This document shows, piece by piece, positions 1 to 11,395 of a stretch of 64,000 nt of DNA (positions are counted from its first letter, which is position 1; the number at the start of each line of letters is the position of its first letter). The DNA lies in NCBI GenBank assembly GCA_027257055.1, contig JAPVLO010000055.1:7463501-7527500 (forward strand). Reading direction: 5' to 3'. Position numbers and translations under genes: made by a program. A model generated the notes under the pieces. That model had not been told where the DNA came from, searched no databases, and worked only from the letters and a program-made list of their open reading frames with translations. This DNA comes from Cephalopachus bancanus (Eukaryota; Chordata; Mammalia; Primates; Tarsiidae).

Positions 1-1068
1 GTTGATAGACATCTACAGAACACTCCACCCAACAACTACAGAATATACATTCTACTCATCGACACATGGAATATACTCCAAGATTGGTCACATTCTCACA
101 CATAAATCAAGAATGAAGAAATGTCAAAAGGTTTAGAGAATGCCAAGCATCTTCTCAGGTTACAGTGGAATAAAATAAATATTGCCAAAACAGTATTCCC
201 ATCAAACACTCAAGACTGGACACTAAACAACATGCTGCTGAATGACTTTTGGGTCAACAGAGAAATCAAGACAGAAATAAAAATATTTCTGGAAACAAAC
301 AAAAAGAAAGACACATCAAAGGATGACATACAAGCAGCCAACAAACACATGAAAAATATGTTAGACCTCACTAATAATCAGAGCAATACAAATCAAAACT
401 ATAATGTGATACTACCTAACACTGGTAGCAATAGCCATTATTAATAACTCCAAAAAAGAAGAGATGTTCACATGACTTCAAAAAAAAGGGCGGGGGGACA
501 CTTTCATGAAGAACAGTGTGGAAATTTCTCAAAGAACTAAAAATTTAGCTTCATAAGATCCAACAATCCCTTTCCTGGGAATATACCCAGAGCAACATAA
601 ATCACTCTACAAAAAGACACCTGAACACATGTTTATTGCTATACTATTCACAATAGCAAAAACATAGGACCAACCCATATTCCCAAAGTGGACTAGATAA
701 AGAAAATATGGTACGTATACGCAATGGAATATTATGTAGACATGAAGAAAAAAAAACATGACCTTTATAGCAACCTGAATTCAGTGGAGATCCTCATACT
801 AAGTAAACTCTCACAGAATCAAAGAACTAAATACTGTATGTTCTCACTCATAAGTAGGCCCTGAACACTAGTTACACTAGCACAAGTAGATGCTGGGTAC
901 TGCTAGGGGAGGGAGGGAGTATGTGACAACCCAATCGGTGCCTGATCCACTACCAGGGAGAGAAAGGGACAGCTAAAAGCCCAAACTTCACCTGCATCCA
1001 GACTACTTATGTAGTGCATTCTCACTTATACCCTACAACTCTGAAATAAAATAATAAAATAAAATATT
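1..1068 (+). mobile_element. L1 fragment with large internal ORF2 deletion, cut by window edge
   Basis: The first 300 bases encode the end of the L1 ORF2 endonuclease domain (YRTLHP and YTFYSS, as in the fuller copy near 48.5 kb). At about 310-325 the sequence jumps directly to the ORF2 C-terminal part ([10 protein letters not shown]), which lies near 51.18 kb in that copy. Roughly 2.4 kb holding the whole reverse transcriptase domain is therefore absent. A 107-codon open stretch (121-444) spans the junction in one frame, but its first codon lies inside the domain, so it is not a gene. Downstream come a decayed C-terminus (IPFLGIYPE-like at about 570-600), a 3' UTR and an A-rich tail near 1045-1068. 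The 5' end lies outside the window. Confidence 0.85.
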
Positions 1069-2036
1069 TATTATTTTGTATGGCTCCCCACTGCTAAAAT
1101 TTTATGTATACTATTTTGCAGCTTGGCTTTTGGGATCTAAATGGTCTACATGATTGTAATGGGTTTAGATATTCATTTGACATGAACGTATTTACCAATG
1201 TAGCAGCTAACAATTCAACCCCTGTTTATAATTTCAGTGTTTTCAATGCACCATAACTTTTCTTTAAAAAAAAAATGATTACCTTTTACTCTTTTTATTT
1301 AAATATCTTCCTCCTTTATAATAGTTAAGGGAAATAATAGTACTATAGTGTCTGTACTTTCACCATAAATCATCTAACTGAAGAATTACCATCAGAAACA
1401 CAGTAGGAAAAAAGTTCATAAGCTTCACAAAGATGTGAGTCAATCTACCATCAGACCCACACAGTCATTAATTTTAATGAAGTAGGAGAGTGAACAGTAC
1501 AGCATATGAAGAACAGGTCTACATTTTCCAACAACCATGGAAGTTATGAGGGACTGTTATTCATGCCCCTAATCCACATCAGGGACTCATTCAATATTAG
1601 TGGCCCCTTCTTCAGCATTAATTGGTTCAAAGAAAAGTCTCTGCTTCTAGTATGTGTTGCAAAACAATCAGAAACTACATATTAGAATTGGCTTTAGTAA
1701 CGCTATAACTTCTCAGATTAGGAAAATTGAGAAATATAACTAAAAAAAATTGGTCATTATAGACTCACTCTCACTTAAAAGTATTACCCTGAGGATCATC
1801 GCTCTCTTTGGTTGATGTCTATCAATTTAGAATCAATGGATGAAATTCAGGCTGGTATGCACACAGGGCTGCATATAAGTGAGGGGGCCATGTGGTGTTG
1901 GGAAAAAAGAGTTACTGGAAATAAACACAAAGAGCTTGGCACTACTTGGCCAGCTTTAACATTAAGAAGTATCTGTAGCCGACACAGATGTATCACATAG
2001 TCAGATGTCTACTTTTTTATCTGTAGAAATTAAGGT
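1069..2036. other. Unassigned AT-rich DNA
   Basis: I see no gene, RNA gene or recognisable repeat here. The short open frame at 1812-2000 has no domain or codon signature. Confidence 0.5.
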
Positions 2037-2103
2037 AATGATATTGTCTTACTCAAAATTTTCCAGGGAAACAGAATCAACAGAAGATTATTTATCTAAC
2101 TAT

Positions 2104-2174
2104 CTCTCATCTCTCTCTGTCTCTCTGTCTCTGTCTCTGTCTCTCTGTCTCTCTCTGTCTCTCTCTCTCTCATC
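2104..2174 (+). repeat. (TC/TCTG)n microsatellite
   Basis: Interrupted TC and TCTG units run through this stretch inside the MLT2B-like LTR, close to its 3' end. The leucine/serine-rich open frame across it is a product of the repeat. Confidence 0.95.
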
Positions 2175-2379
2175 TATAATAGATTTAATATAGGGATTGT
2201 CTCTCATGATTATAAAAATGGAGAAGTCTCATGATCTGCTGTTGGCAAGCGAAACTGACGGTATAATTTCCTTCAAGTCTGAAGGCCTGAGAATGGTGGG
2301 TGGAGGTCAGATATCCAAGGCAGGAGTGAATGGATGTCTCAGCATAAGCAGAGACAGCAAATTTACCCATTCTCTGCCT

Positions 2380-2461
2380 TTTTGCTTTATTGAAGTCCTC
2401 AATGAATTGTATGTAACCCTTTTTGCTTGATTGAAGTCCTCAATGAATTGTATGTAACCCA
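2380..2461 (+). repeat. 41-bp tandem duplication inside the LTR
   Basis: Two adjacent copies (2380-2420 and 2421-2461) of a unit containing 'gaagtcctcaatgaattgta' differ at only about two or three positions, for example gcttta versus gcttga. The LTR consensus has this segment once, so the duplication is later than the LTR. Confidence 0.9.
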
Positions 2462-2619
2462 CTCATATTGGGGAGGGTCATCTATGTTACTCAGCTTACG
2501 AATTACAATGTTAATCTCTTCTGAGTGCACCTTTACAGAAACAACTAGAAATAATGTTTTACCAGCTATCTGGGCATTCCTTAGCCCAGACAAGTTGATG
2601 TGTAAAATTAATCTTCACA

Positions 2620-4095
2620 GATACCTAACATACTTTTTCTCAGATTTGTTGAGACTAAAATAAAAATTAAATCAATAACTATTTTTAAACGTGCAAAGTG
2701 TTGTACAATATTAGGCAGGAGGGTGATTTAGAAAGGCGTAGAGAATGGTGGAGAAGAACTCAAGACAGAAGTCAATAAGACAGCATGTTTTACATCTGGT
2801 TCTCAGACAGATTGACTGCTTGATATTAACAAGCTTTTAACAAACTTTTCTGGACAGAGAGCTAGGAAATGAGGTTGGATGATAAAAGTACTATGATGTG
2901 ACACATTAATTTTACCAGTATTGCAAAGTCATAACAATACATTTTGAGAGTAAAATCTTCAAAATATAGCTTGTAACTATTCTGTATCAGTCGCAGGTCT
3001 AGTTGAAGATGCATCTTTTCATATAAAGTTATAGATGGATGTTTTAATTATTCAATTTTATACAACTTTGAAAGGCGTTTCAGTTTCAAAAAGGTTTAGG
3101 ATATTTACTGTTGGTTAGTAAAGATGTCGTCAATACTATTGTGACCTTTCTTTGTATTAACTTGGAATAAAATTATATTCCTTGCAAAGATATAAAAGAC
3201 CAATGGGATCACTGAAAATCATCACTATCAGGCTTACAATAGAGTATTGAAAGAAACTGTGAAATTTAAGATCAAATGGGAGTACTGAAGTATACACAAT
3301 TATTTCCTCAACATGCATAGTTGGAATACTTATTCTTAAAAAAATTTGGAAAGATACACTAATTGATTTAAAAACAAACCTAATTAAAGTATAGACATGT
3401 ATGTATTATTTGTGTGTTTATTTCTTGAACTTCTGTTGGGAATAAGTCAACTTATTGAATTTTTAGTATTTTATTTGGCCGTAAATCATCATATATCCTC
3501 TGTGCTTATACTTAGGTGTGTCTAATGAATCAACATGGACAAGCTGCTATCACAATCTCCAAATTTCAGAAGCTCATCAACAACAGTAAAGGCTTATTTC
3601 TCATGTCATAGGCCAATGTGTATTGGGAAAGGTGGCTGCTTCACAGTCATCCATGGAACATGGATGTTCCCATTATCCAATGAGCATTAGATTAGAGTTA
3701 CCCACAGCATCAGTGACATTTGGCCTACATATGAGAAAAGAGAGAGAGAGGTAAGGATAGCATAGGAAGTTTTAGCGCCCGATCTGAAAATTATTGTCTA
3801 TCTAGAGCGATCATATCATTTATCACCCAAGCTGGAACACTTCTGAGAACTAAAAAAGCACATTGCTCAAAATAATGCCAGAAGCCACAGACAGAAGTAA
3901 AGATTGTTCTGGCAAATTTAAATGTATGTATAAAAATTTTATCTACATCCTTTTGTTAAATGTGGTTTCACAGCCCCAGTGAGGTGCAAGAGATGGTGAA
4001 AAATATCCAATGGTGAGAGTAGAAGAAAAAGAAAAGGGGTCATTAGTCAGCTAGTATTTTAGCACTTCCTAAGACCACCAAAAGAAACGAGGCCC
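2620..4095. other. Unassigned DNA
   Basis: No gene is visible. About 3540-3740 has the feel of a very old interspersed repeat ('ggcttatttctcatgtca'), but I cannot name it. A GA run (3737-3751) is the only simple repeat. Confidence 0.45.
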
Positions 4096-4099
4096 TATG

Positions 4100-4350
4100 T
4101 AGGAAGGAAAGAAACATTTGTTGGGTGTGTATGGTGTATAGACAATTCTGCATAGTCATTTAATTCTCCTGACACATTTTGAGGTTGGTTGTTCCTCTTC
4201 TTATCATCATTATCATTATCATCAACCCATTTTTGAGGGTGGCAATATTAAAGCTCTAAAAGATCAGGAATCTTACAATGACACAGTCAGTAAATGGGGG
4301 TTGAGATTCCAAACTAGATCCATGTAAACACAGATCATGTCCTTTCCATT
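4100..4350 (+). repeat. MIR SINE remnant
   Basis: The order of blocks follows the MIR consensus: a 'tgtgtatggtgtatagaca' block, 'catttaattctcctgacac', an ATC-rich core, a degraded 'gaggaa' block, then 'cagtcagtaaatggggg' and 'gagattccaaact'. MIR is a tRNA-derived SINE that was amplified by L2 enzymes in early mammals. Confidence 0.7.
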
Positions 4351-5325
4351 GCCCAGATGTTGTATAAAAATATGCACAGAACTACAAAATGGCATTTTCT
4401 TTCCAGACTCTTACAGTGTATTTGATAAGCAAGCATATCAACAACAATTTTGTAACTTTGCTAATTAATTCTTCTACTGTTTCTGACTGAGTGGCAGATC
4501 CTGAGGATTAGCAGCAAGTTATTATTTTTAAATTATGATTTTTGCCTTCATAGAGTTTATATAGACTAGCAGAGAATCATTAATCAAATAATTGCACATA
4601 ACATGTAAAACTTCAACTTTGATAGCTCACTAAGGAGATGAAAGCATATTTTAAGAGAATTGACAAAATGTGGCTTATTTTACATAGATTTGTAATTTTT
4701 CTTGCCAGTACAATTTTTATGTTTCTGATACATAAAATTATGTATTTGCAGAGCCTGGAGTCAAAAGAGGAAACTTGACCATGGACACTACTTAGATGAC
4801 CTGAGATTGCTATGTAATTTTCAGGAACAACAGGGTCTGGCACTCAAACAAACACAGATCATTAACTCTTGTCATGTATTGGACAATTCAGTCTCCTTTT
4901 CTGAGTTTTTGGGGTCATGCTGCAGGTCTAGTTACTATTTTCCAGAAAGACATTCCTAGATAAGTGTCTGCTAAGCCTGACAAGGAGAAGAAAACAGTCA
5001 AGTCAACCAGCCAACTGACATACAAAAGCCACAAAAGACAAAAACACCTTCTCTTTGGGACTGTGCTATCTGCAAACAAAGTCAGTCCTGAAATTATAAG
5101 ACAAATCAATTTTTTGTTTGCAGAATTAGCATTGAGCTATTTAGATAAACGATGCTTTGGTCTACTATATCTTTTATGCAGTGGAATAGATAAATCACCA
5201 GAATACTACTCAGAATAATTTCTATTTCTGGATTACATTTTCCTAAGAAAATAATTTAACCTCTTTTGTTCTCAGTTTCCTGATCTGTGAATGAAATTAT
5301 AACAATAACTCTATATAGTCTTGGG
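4351..5325. other. Unassigned DNA
   Basis: Overlapping open frames on both strands near 4915-5218 have no recognisable domain and no supporting signals. I see no repeat I can name. Confidence 0.45.
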
Positions 5326-5515
5326 GATTTATCATGTGATATTTTTCACATGGATCCTATTTAATCCTCCCAACAATTCCATAAATAACCAATATTATAT
5401 ATATGTAAGGAAACTGAGGTACAGAGTGTTGAATAACTTTCCCACAGCCCCAGATTAGTATATGATGATGATGGGTTCCAAACTGTATGATGTGTAAAGT
5501 CCCTATACTTCTGAA
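5326..5515 (+). repeat. MIR SINE remnant
   Basis: 'ctatttaatcctcccaacaa', 'aaggaaactgaggtacagag', 'aataactttcccacagcccc' and 'gatgggttccaaact' are in MIR order and spacing on the plus strand. Confidence 0.85.
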
Positions 5516-5724
5516 ACCATATGATTATAATTCTTCTCTAGAAGACAAATTAAAAGTTAAAAAGAGAGTTTATGGTATAAGATTATGATGTGTATTATGT
5601 AACTATAGATACATAGTATTCACTTTCACAGATTTTTAGAAAATTTATAGAAGTACAAAGTATATTATCTACTTAAATACATAATTTCAAATGACTTTTC
5701 TCACATATCAAAAATAAGAAATCC

Positions 5725-6105
5725 AAAAAAAGTTGAACACATAGAAATAGAGAGTAGAATAGTGGTTATCTGGAGGCTGGGGCAAGGGCAGGAATTGGGA
5801 GATGTTGGTTAAAGTATGTAAACTTTCAGTTAGATAGCAGTAATAAGCTCTAGAGATTGTATCACATGGTTACTGTGGTTAATACAATGCGTTACATACT
5901 TGAAAAAATTGCTAAAAGAGCAAATTTTAAGTGTTTTCATTGCAAAAGTGATGCGTATATGAAGTAATACATACATCAATTAGCTTGATTTAGCCATTTA
6001 GCCACAATGTATACATGTGAGAAAACATCATGCTGTACATGATAAATACATACATTTTATTTGTCAGTTGAGAAAAACAATAATAATTAAATTTAAGCAT
6101 ATTAG
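5725..6105 (+). mobile_element. L1M 3' end
   Basis: This matches the old mammalian L1 3' UTR: 'agtagaatagtggttatctg', 'gaggctggggcaagggcag', 'gttactgtggttaatacaat', 'ttaagtgttttcattgcaaa', and a tail with 'cacaatgtatacatgtgaga'. It is a 5'-truncated copy without coding sequence. Confidence 0.8.
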
Positions 6106-6329
6106 AGAGTATTTTAAGAATGACTTCCTACTGGTACAAGTAGAAATGAGAAAAATTGTCCTGGAAAGAATTCAGTATTACATGTTCAAAGCCTTAAATT
6201 ATTAATATATTTGGGATATAAATATAATTGTAGATTTCAGAAAAAAATTAAAGGCCCAGATAAAGGATAATGATGAAAATATTATTTTTAGCTAAAGGGT
6301 GTGGTACTATACAGTCTCTGAATAAGATG

Positions 6330-6600
6330 TTCATTAACAATTTGTAAACTAGAAATTGTTCACAATATAATGCTATGTAAAAATATTATGGCACAAAAAT
6401 TAGACATTCAGTATGAGCTAAATGATAATAACATAGATGTTAATATGAACAGAGAGAGAGAGAGAATGTACCTATATCAAACTGCTATGAGCAGATTTTT
6501 TTACAATTATAAAATTGAATTTTTTTCTATTTCTTTATACTTTGTAATATCAAAAATTTTTTATCATGTGTTTTTATAATAAGAAAAAAATGAGCTTATT
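6330..6600 (+). repeat. Possible old L1M 3' UTR piece
   Basis: A pattern of 'acagagagagagagagaat', an acagtatgagctaaatgat-like block and a T-rich end with 'ctttatactttgtaatat' resembles a decayed L1M 3' UTR. The match is weak and boundaries are guesses. Confidence 0.3.
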
Positions 6601-6605
6601 TTATA

Positions 6606-6979
6606 AGATAAAAATAAGAATATATTGATTTTAATATCTATTAGAATTAGATGAAAATGTGCTCATAAGCCTTCATTGTATATAGTGGAGCTTTATATTT
6701 TTATTCTGTCCATCTTCATTCTTCCACTGTGCCTTTTATAGGCTAGTGCTCGGACTCTGATAACATCCACTGCAGAAAATGCCATACAGTCGTGTCAGAA
6801 GTTCAGGAAACATGATTAATATCTGTGTCAATAAATGTGGACGATTAGGTGGCTTCCTTTATTTTATTACCTTCTGCTCAGATTCTGGCTTACTTCCCAC
6901 TGGGGATTACTATGGATAAAGGACCTTGATTCTTGTTTTCCTGTATTTGTGTGAACATTCTCTGAACTTGACCTATCTG
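6606..6979. other. Unassigned DNA
   Basis: Nothing recognisable is present between the possible L1M piece and the GC-richer patch. Confidence 0.45.
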
Positions 6980-7240
6980 GTCGCCCAGGAGCCTGCCATG
7001 GGAGTCCCGAGCATCGGGACTCCTTTGTGGGACTCAGCTGCCTCTTCAGAGGCCTGCTCAGCTTTGTTCAGGGCTTGGCGGGGTAAAGACAGCCTTGAGA
7101 GAGGTGAGTGGAGGGGAGAACCATCTTCTCTGGCCCACTAATTCATTCCCAGAGAAACAGGAAGCTTTCTCCTTCCTCCTTCGCCTCTGATTGGCATTGC
7201 CCCTGGAGAGGCACCTTTCCCAAGATCTGTTTGTTTTTTT
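6980..7240. other. GC-richer patch with perfect hairpin
   Basis: This patch is clearly richer in G+C than its AT-rich surroundings. At 7001-7023 it holds a perfect inverted repeat, a 10-bp stem (GGAGTCCCGA / TCGGGACTCC) with a GCA loop. A reversed CCAAT motif (gattggc) lies near 7189. I cannot assign it to a repeat family. It could be a decayed LTR, a regulatory remnant or chance. Confidence 0.4.
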
Positions 7241-7384
7241 GACCCCAACAAATCACAGAACCTGCTCTTGTTTTGAACAGCTACAGTGATGACAAGTAAC
7301 TTCATTTTTCACTGTTTTCTACATTTATACACACACACATCCACCCCCAAAATGTAAATCCTATTTCACCAAGGGGCCGGAGGG

Positions 7385-7650
7385 AGAAAAATGGATTGAG
7401 GACATGTTTGTCAAAGGGTTGGAAATCTCAGTTAGGCAAGAGGGATAATTTTAAGAGATTCATTGTACAAAATGGTGACTCTAGTTAATAATGATGTATC
7501 AGACATGTAAAAATTGCTAAGAGAAAATAATTATGAGAGGTAATGATCATTCTAGTTAGCTTAATTTAACCATTCCACAATATACCTATATCGAAACATG
7601 ATGAATACCACGAACATACATTTTTTTTAAAATAAAATGAAATAATACTG
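7385..7650 (+). mobile_element. L1M 3' end
   Basis: This is the same L1 3' UTR type as at 5.7-6.1 kb: 'tttgtcaaagggttggaaat', 'gtacaaaatggtgactctag', 'ttgctaagagaaaataatta', 'cattccacaatatacctata', then an A-rich tail with an ATAAAA motif. Confidence 0.75.
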
Positions 7651-8899
7651 TTTTAGAAAAAACAGCTAAAATATATGCTATAGACACATCGTTTATGTGT
7701 ACACTAAGCTTTGTTTATGAAGCCTGTCCAATTTAAGTACATAACATTACTCTGAGGTCAGTAGCAGAAAAAGAAAAAGAAAGCAAATTCAGGTATAGAG
7801 AAAATCCTTACCATATCCTTAAGTTTTCTCTGTAGTGGTAAAAATCCAAGGATAAAAAGAGGATAAAGAATTCTGTCTAGCTGAGGGATTCTGTCTCATT
7901 TTCAATATGCTTAATGGACCATTCAGGTATAGTCTGAAAGATGTCATTGCAATAGAACATGTGACCAGCAAAAGGGCCTTGGCCTTTTTTTTGCCAGTGT
8001 TATTAGAGCTGAAATCTACCACTGCTAGGCATTATCATTGGCTTTCTCAACAATGGAGGAGTCCTGATCTACTGTAACTCTAAGTCTTACTAAAAACACC
8101 TAGCATAAACCTTCTGCCTTCTGTTACAAGAAAATGCCTGAAAAAAAAAGAAACAGTATAAGATGTCTCTCTAACTTGTAATGCTATTAGTTTAATTCAT
8201 TCGGCAAGAACAATCAATAAAACGGAGTAGTAAAAGTAGCAAAATGTAAATAGAACAAATTATGCATCTGAGATCTAATAGCAAGTGTGGAGTTTTCTAT
8301 GAATGTCTGGACAAAATTCTTCTGCAAAAGCTTCCTTTTGTGTGTGTGTTTCTATGTCCTATTTAAAAATACCAATGCTTGTGGACAATGTATGTCAGCT
8401 TCATATCTGTATTGATTTTTTATTCTTTGTGAATTGAATGTGAATATAAATAAAACCTTGACCTTCATATTAAGAGCTCCACCAGAAACTTCCTTTGTTT
8501 GCAAAGGATATCACTAGGTTCCTCTATGAGAAGCTCTAGCGTGAGTGGAACATTAAAAAAGCCTAACATTTTCCGTTAGAAATTCAGAAAAACCTTTCAC
8601 TTTTCTTTCTTTAAATATAAGCTATATATAACTTCTGTCAAAAGCGAAGAAAAGCCCAGTGGGTACCTGAGCTATGGCAATATTTCCCCAGTTGAGAATA
8701 TGAATGCGCATTTATAAGCATGATGCCAGTGACAGGTCAGGGAGGGAAGGGTCTGGATGAAAAACCAGAACCTCATTCTGATCGCATCAATGGCAATGCC
8801 AGAATTTTAATATTATTCTTTAGTATTTTCATTTGATTTTTATTTTTTGCATAAGATCAAATCAAACATTAATTTGGAAATGAAATTATCATGCATATG
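7651..8899. other. Unassigned DNA
   Basis: Nothing here could be identified. The 67-codon minus-strand frame at 7819-8022 shows no domain. Confidence 0.45.
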
Positions 8900-8965
8900 A
8901 AAAAAGAGAGACAAAGAGGAAGAAGGAAGGGGGAAGAGAAGAGAGGGAGAGAGAGAGGTTAAAAA
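8900..8965 (+). repeat. Purine-rich (GA/GGA)n tract
   Basis: An almost uninterrupted A/G run with gagagagagg, aggaagaaggaaggggg and similar units. Confidence 0.85.
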
Positions 8966-9204
8966 TTAGATCAGAAAAGCAAAGAACAGTGGAAATATTT
9001 AATCTAGTATTTTATAGAATCTTAAGTGTATTCAAATACAAATATACAAAGTGTGTGCTCATTTGACCAGGTCTGAAGAAAATTAGGACTAGATGCTAAA
9101 AATATATTTTTTTGTTTGACAAAACTTTCACTTTTTATTTTAAGTTTTCAGTGAAATCTGTATCACATTTAAAACTAAAAACAAACAAATAAAGCTCTGC
9201 TTGG
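8966..9204. other. Unassigned AT-rich DNA
   Basis: No recognisable element. Confidence 0.4.
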
Positions 9205-9430
9205 TACTATACTCTAGCAGTATAGCGTGAATATGGAATCTTAAGCCTAGCAGCTTCTGCTAAGCCCCTGCTTTGTACTTACAGCTATACAGTTATTTGT
9301 AAGCATTTTAATGGTGCCTCAGGTTTCTCATCAGAAAATGGGCTAATAATCATTCAGATCAAGTGACTTAGTACAGGGAAAACATTGAGAATAATCAGTT
9401 CTTAGTAATTATTAGTTGTTATTATTGCTG
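9205..9430 (-). repeat. MIR SINE remnant
   Basis: On the plus strand it reads as the reverse MIR consensus: a 'gaatcttaagcctagcag' block, 'tgcctcaggtttctcatca', 'gaaaatgggctaataatca', then 'gttcttagtaattattagtt' in place of the usual end. Confidence 0.7.
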
Positions 9431-10351
9431 TTCAATTATTAAGTGAAGTCCAAAAGTTCACTAAAACCTTATGGGATCACTGTAAATATGAAGGAGAGTC
9501 TGGGTGAGTGCGCATTCTGAGTTCGGGAAGGCTGTGATTGCATATTTTATACAAACACACATATATAAGTGTGTACTTAAAATATTCAAGCATACTTCAT
9601 AGCCTGGTTTGACTAATAATATATTAGTAAATGAAGCTAATTTAAGAAACATTTAAATCCAATGGATGTAAATACATGTTCCAGAAATTCTTCAAAATGA
9701 TTTTCTCAAGCTATCGATGATTTCCTCTTAGTCTTCAATGTGATCATAATTTGCTTGTGCATGTAATGCGAATTGTTTTAAAAAGCTACTCTAAATATTG
9801 TCTCAAGTTCCAATTGACTGGATACTTCATAAACTAGTTTCCCCCCCCCAATATCTGCAGGTTAGAGGATATAAAATTCTACCTGAAAGTGATAGGCAGT
9901 AGGTAAGGGCAGATAGTAGGAAAAGGAGAGATGTCTCAGGAGCACTAAAAATTGTACTGAGGGTTAAAACTAATTGTTTACAGAGGAGAATCTGCTGTTC
10001 TGATAGTTGATTTTTAAAGCAAATCATAGCCCTCCCCCCACCTTTGCTTCTTCTTTGTGTGTCTCTTTCACCCTTCCTTTCTCCTTTTTTCCTTCTTTCC
10101 CTGCACTCTCTCCAAAGTATAAATCAGCTGTTAGGTTTTTTGGAAGAAGTAACTAAGTCTAGTAGAAAGGACTACATAAAGGAGGTTTTAACATATTACT
10201 ATTTTTTAATCAAATTTAAGATAAATCCTACTGTAATATCTACCTTTTAGAGGATCACTAAGAAAAAAATATTTATCTGATTAAATTCTAACACACCGTC
10301 AATTTAAAAATACATTCCAAATATAGAGCTCTTCAAATGCAAACAGTTAAG
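9431..10351. other. Unassigned DNA with C8-10 and CT-rich runs
   Basis: A poly-C run lies near 9841-9850 and a pyrimidine-rich stretch at about 10050-10110. I see no gene or named repeat. Confidence 0.45.
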
Positions 10352-10374
10352 ATTTTTTTTTTTTTTTTTTTTTT
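10352..10374 (+). repeat. Poly-T tract at Alu insertion site
   Basis: About 22 T residues followed by AAAG form a TTTT/AAAG junction, a good L1-endonuclease-type target, immediately before the duplicated bases that precede the next Alu. Confidence 0.8.
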
Positions 10375-10387
10375 AAAGATAGCTCGA

Positions 10388-10705
10388 GCCGGGCTCGGTG
10401 GCTCAGCCTGTAATCCCGCGCCTTTGGGAGGCTGAGGTGAGTGGATTGCCTGAGCCCGCGGGTTCGAGACCCGCCTGGGCAGCGAGAACTCATCTCTATA
10501 ATAAATCAAAAAAAAAAAAAAAAATCAGCCGGGCGTGGTAGTGCATGCCTGTAATTCCAGCTACTTGGAAGGCTGAGGCAGAAGGATCGCCGGAGCCCAG
10601 CAGGTCGAGGCTGCGGTGGCCGGGAGCGGCCACTGCACTCCAGTCTGGGAGACAGAGTGAGACTCCAACTCAAAAAAATAAATAAATAAATAAATAAATA
10701 AAAAT
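10388..10705 (+). mobile_element. Dimeric Alu, young lineage-specific type
   Basis: A full-length 7SL-derived dimer: left arm from gccgggctcggtggctcagcc, a B box (ggttcgagac), a middle A-tract, a right arm from gccgggcgtggtagtgcatg to 'gactccaactc', and a (AAAT)n tail. The probable target duplication is 10375-10385 / 10706-10716 (10 of 11 identical). The right copy overlaps the start of the following older Alu, so this copy inserted at that Alu's 5' end. Confidence 0.92.
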
Positions 10706-10708
10706 AAA

Positions 10709-11024
10709 GGTAGCTCAGCCTATAATCCCAGCACTTTAAGAGGCTGAGAGGAGAGGATTACCTGAACCTGGGGACTCGAGACAAGCCCGGGCAACTTAGT
10801 AAGCCCTCATCTCTGCAATAAATAAAAAAATCTAGTCCGGCATGGTGGTGGGTGTCTGTGGTTCCAGCTACTTGAAAGGCTGAGGTGGAAGGATCACCTG
10901 AGCCTAGCAGGTCAAGGTTGCAATGGCCATAAGCGTGTCACTGCACTCCAGCTTGGGTGACAAGAGTGAGACTCCAAGTCAAAACAAAACAAAACAAAAC
11001 ACAAACAAAAACAAAAACAACAAA
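10709..11024 (+). mobile_element. Dimeric Alu, older, lacking about the first 10 nt
   Basis: It starts at ggtagctcagcctataatcc and is more diverged than its neighbour. The right arm reads 'catgagcgtgtcactgcac'-like sequence, closer to the ancestral Alu. The tail is (CAAAA)n at about 10980-11020. Confidence 0.88.
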
Positions 11025-11395
11025 CTTCTGTAACAGAGTATCACCTTGTTACCAAGAATGGAAGAAAATTTATTTCAGTACCTCATTCTTCTTGTTACTA
11101 TCAGACTGATTTTTCTAAAAGTGCAGCACTAATTCCCCTAGCTTACTTAGGTCCCCAAAGGCTACCTGAAAATGTCGCTATTTAAAAAGTGTGTTATTTT
11201 ACCATTTTCTGTTTACAGGTCTGTGGCTTCTAGTAAACTCTAAGCAGTTTGGCAGCATATTCCATTATGTTTCTGGTTTTATTTTCACGTGCCTTGGCAA
11301 AGAGAAAGAATGTGTAGATAGAACAAAAAGTCTTATAGGTAGACTATTAAATGCTGAAAGAATACAACCATACTTTAAATTTATCTGAAAATATT
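11025..11395. other. Unassigned DNA
   Basis: No recognised element. The 65-codon frame at 11191-11388 has no domain I recognise. Confidence 0.4.

Larger units (their letters stand above)
2037..2619 (-). mobile_element. MLT2B-like ERVL LTR (solo, decayed)
   Basis: Read on the minus strand from 2619 it begins TGTGAAGATTAATTTTACAC and continues through the 'ctgggctaaggaatgcccag' and 'ttaccagctatctgg' complements typical of the MLT2B group, the LTRs of ERVL elements. The other end (2055-2080, 'ttccagggaaacagaatcaa') matches the LTR 3' end. I see no internal ERVL sequence next to it, so it is probably a solo LTR. It contains a microsatellite and a 41-bp tandem duplication, listed separately. Confidence 0.7.
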
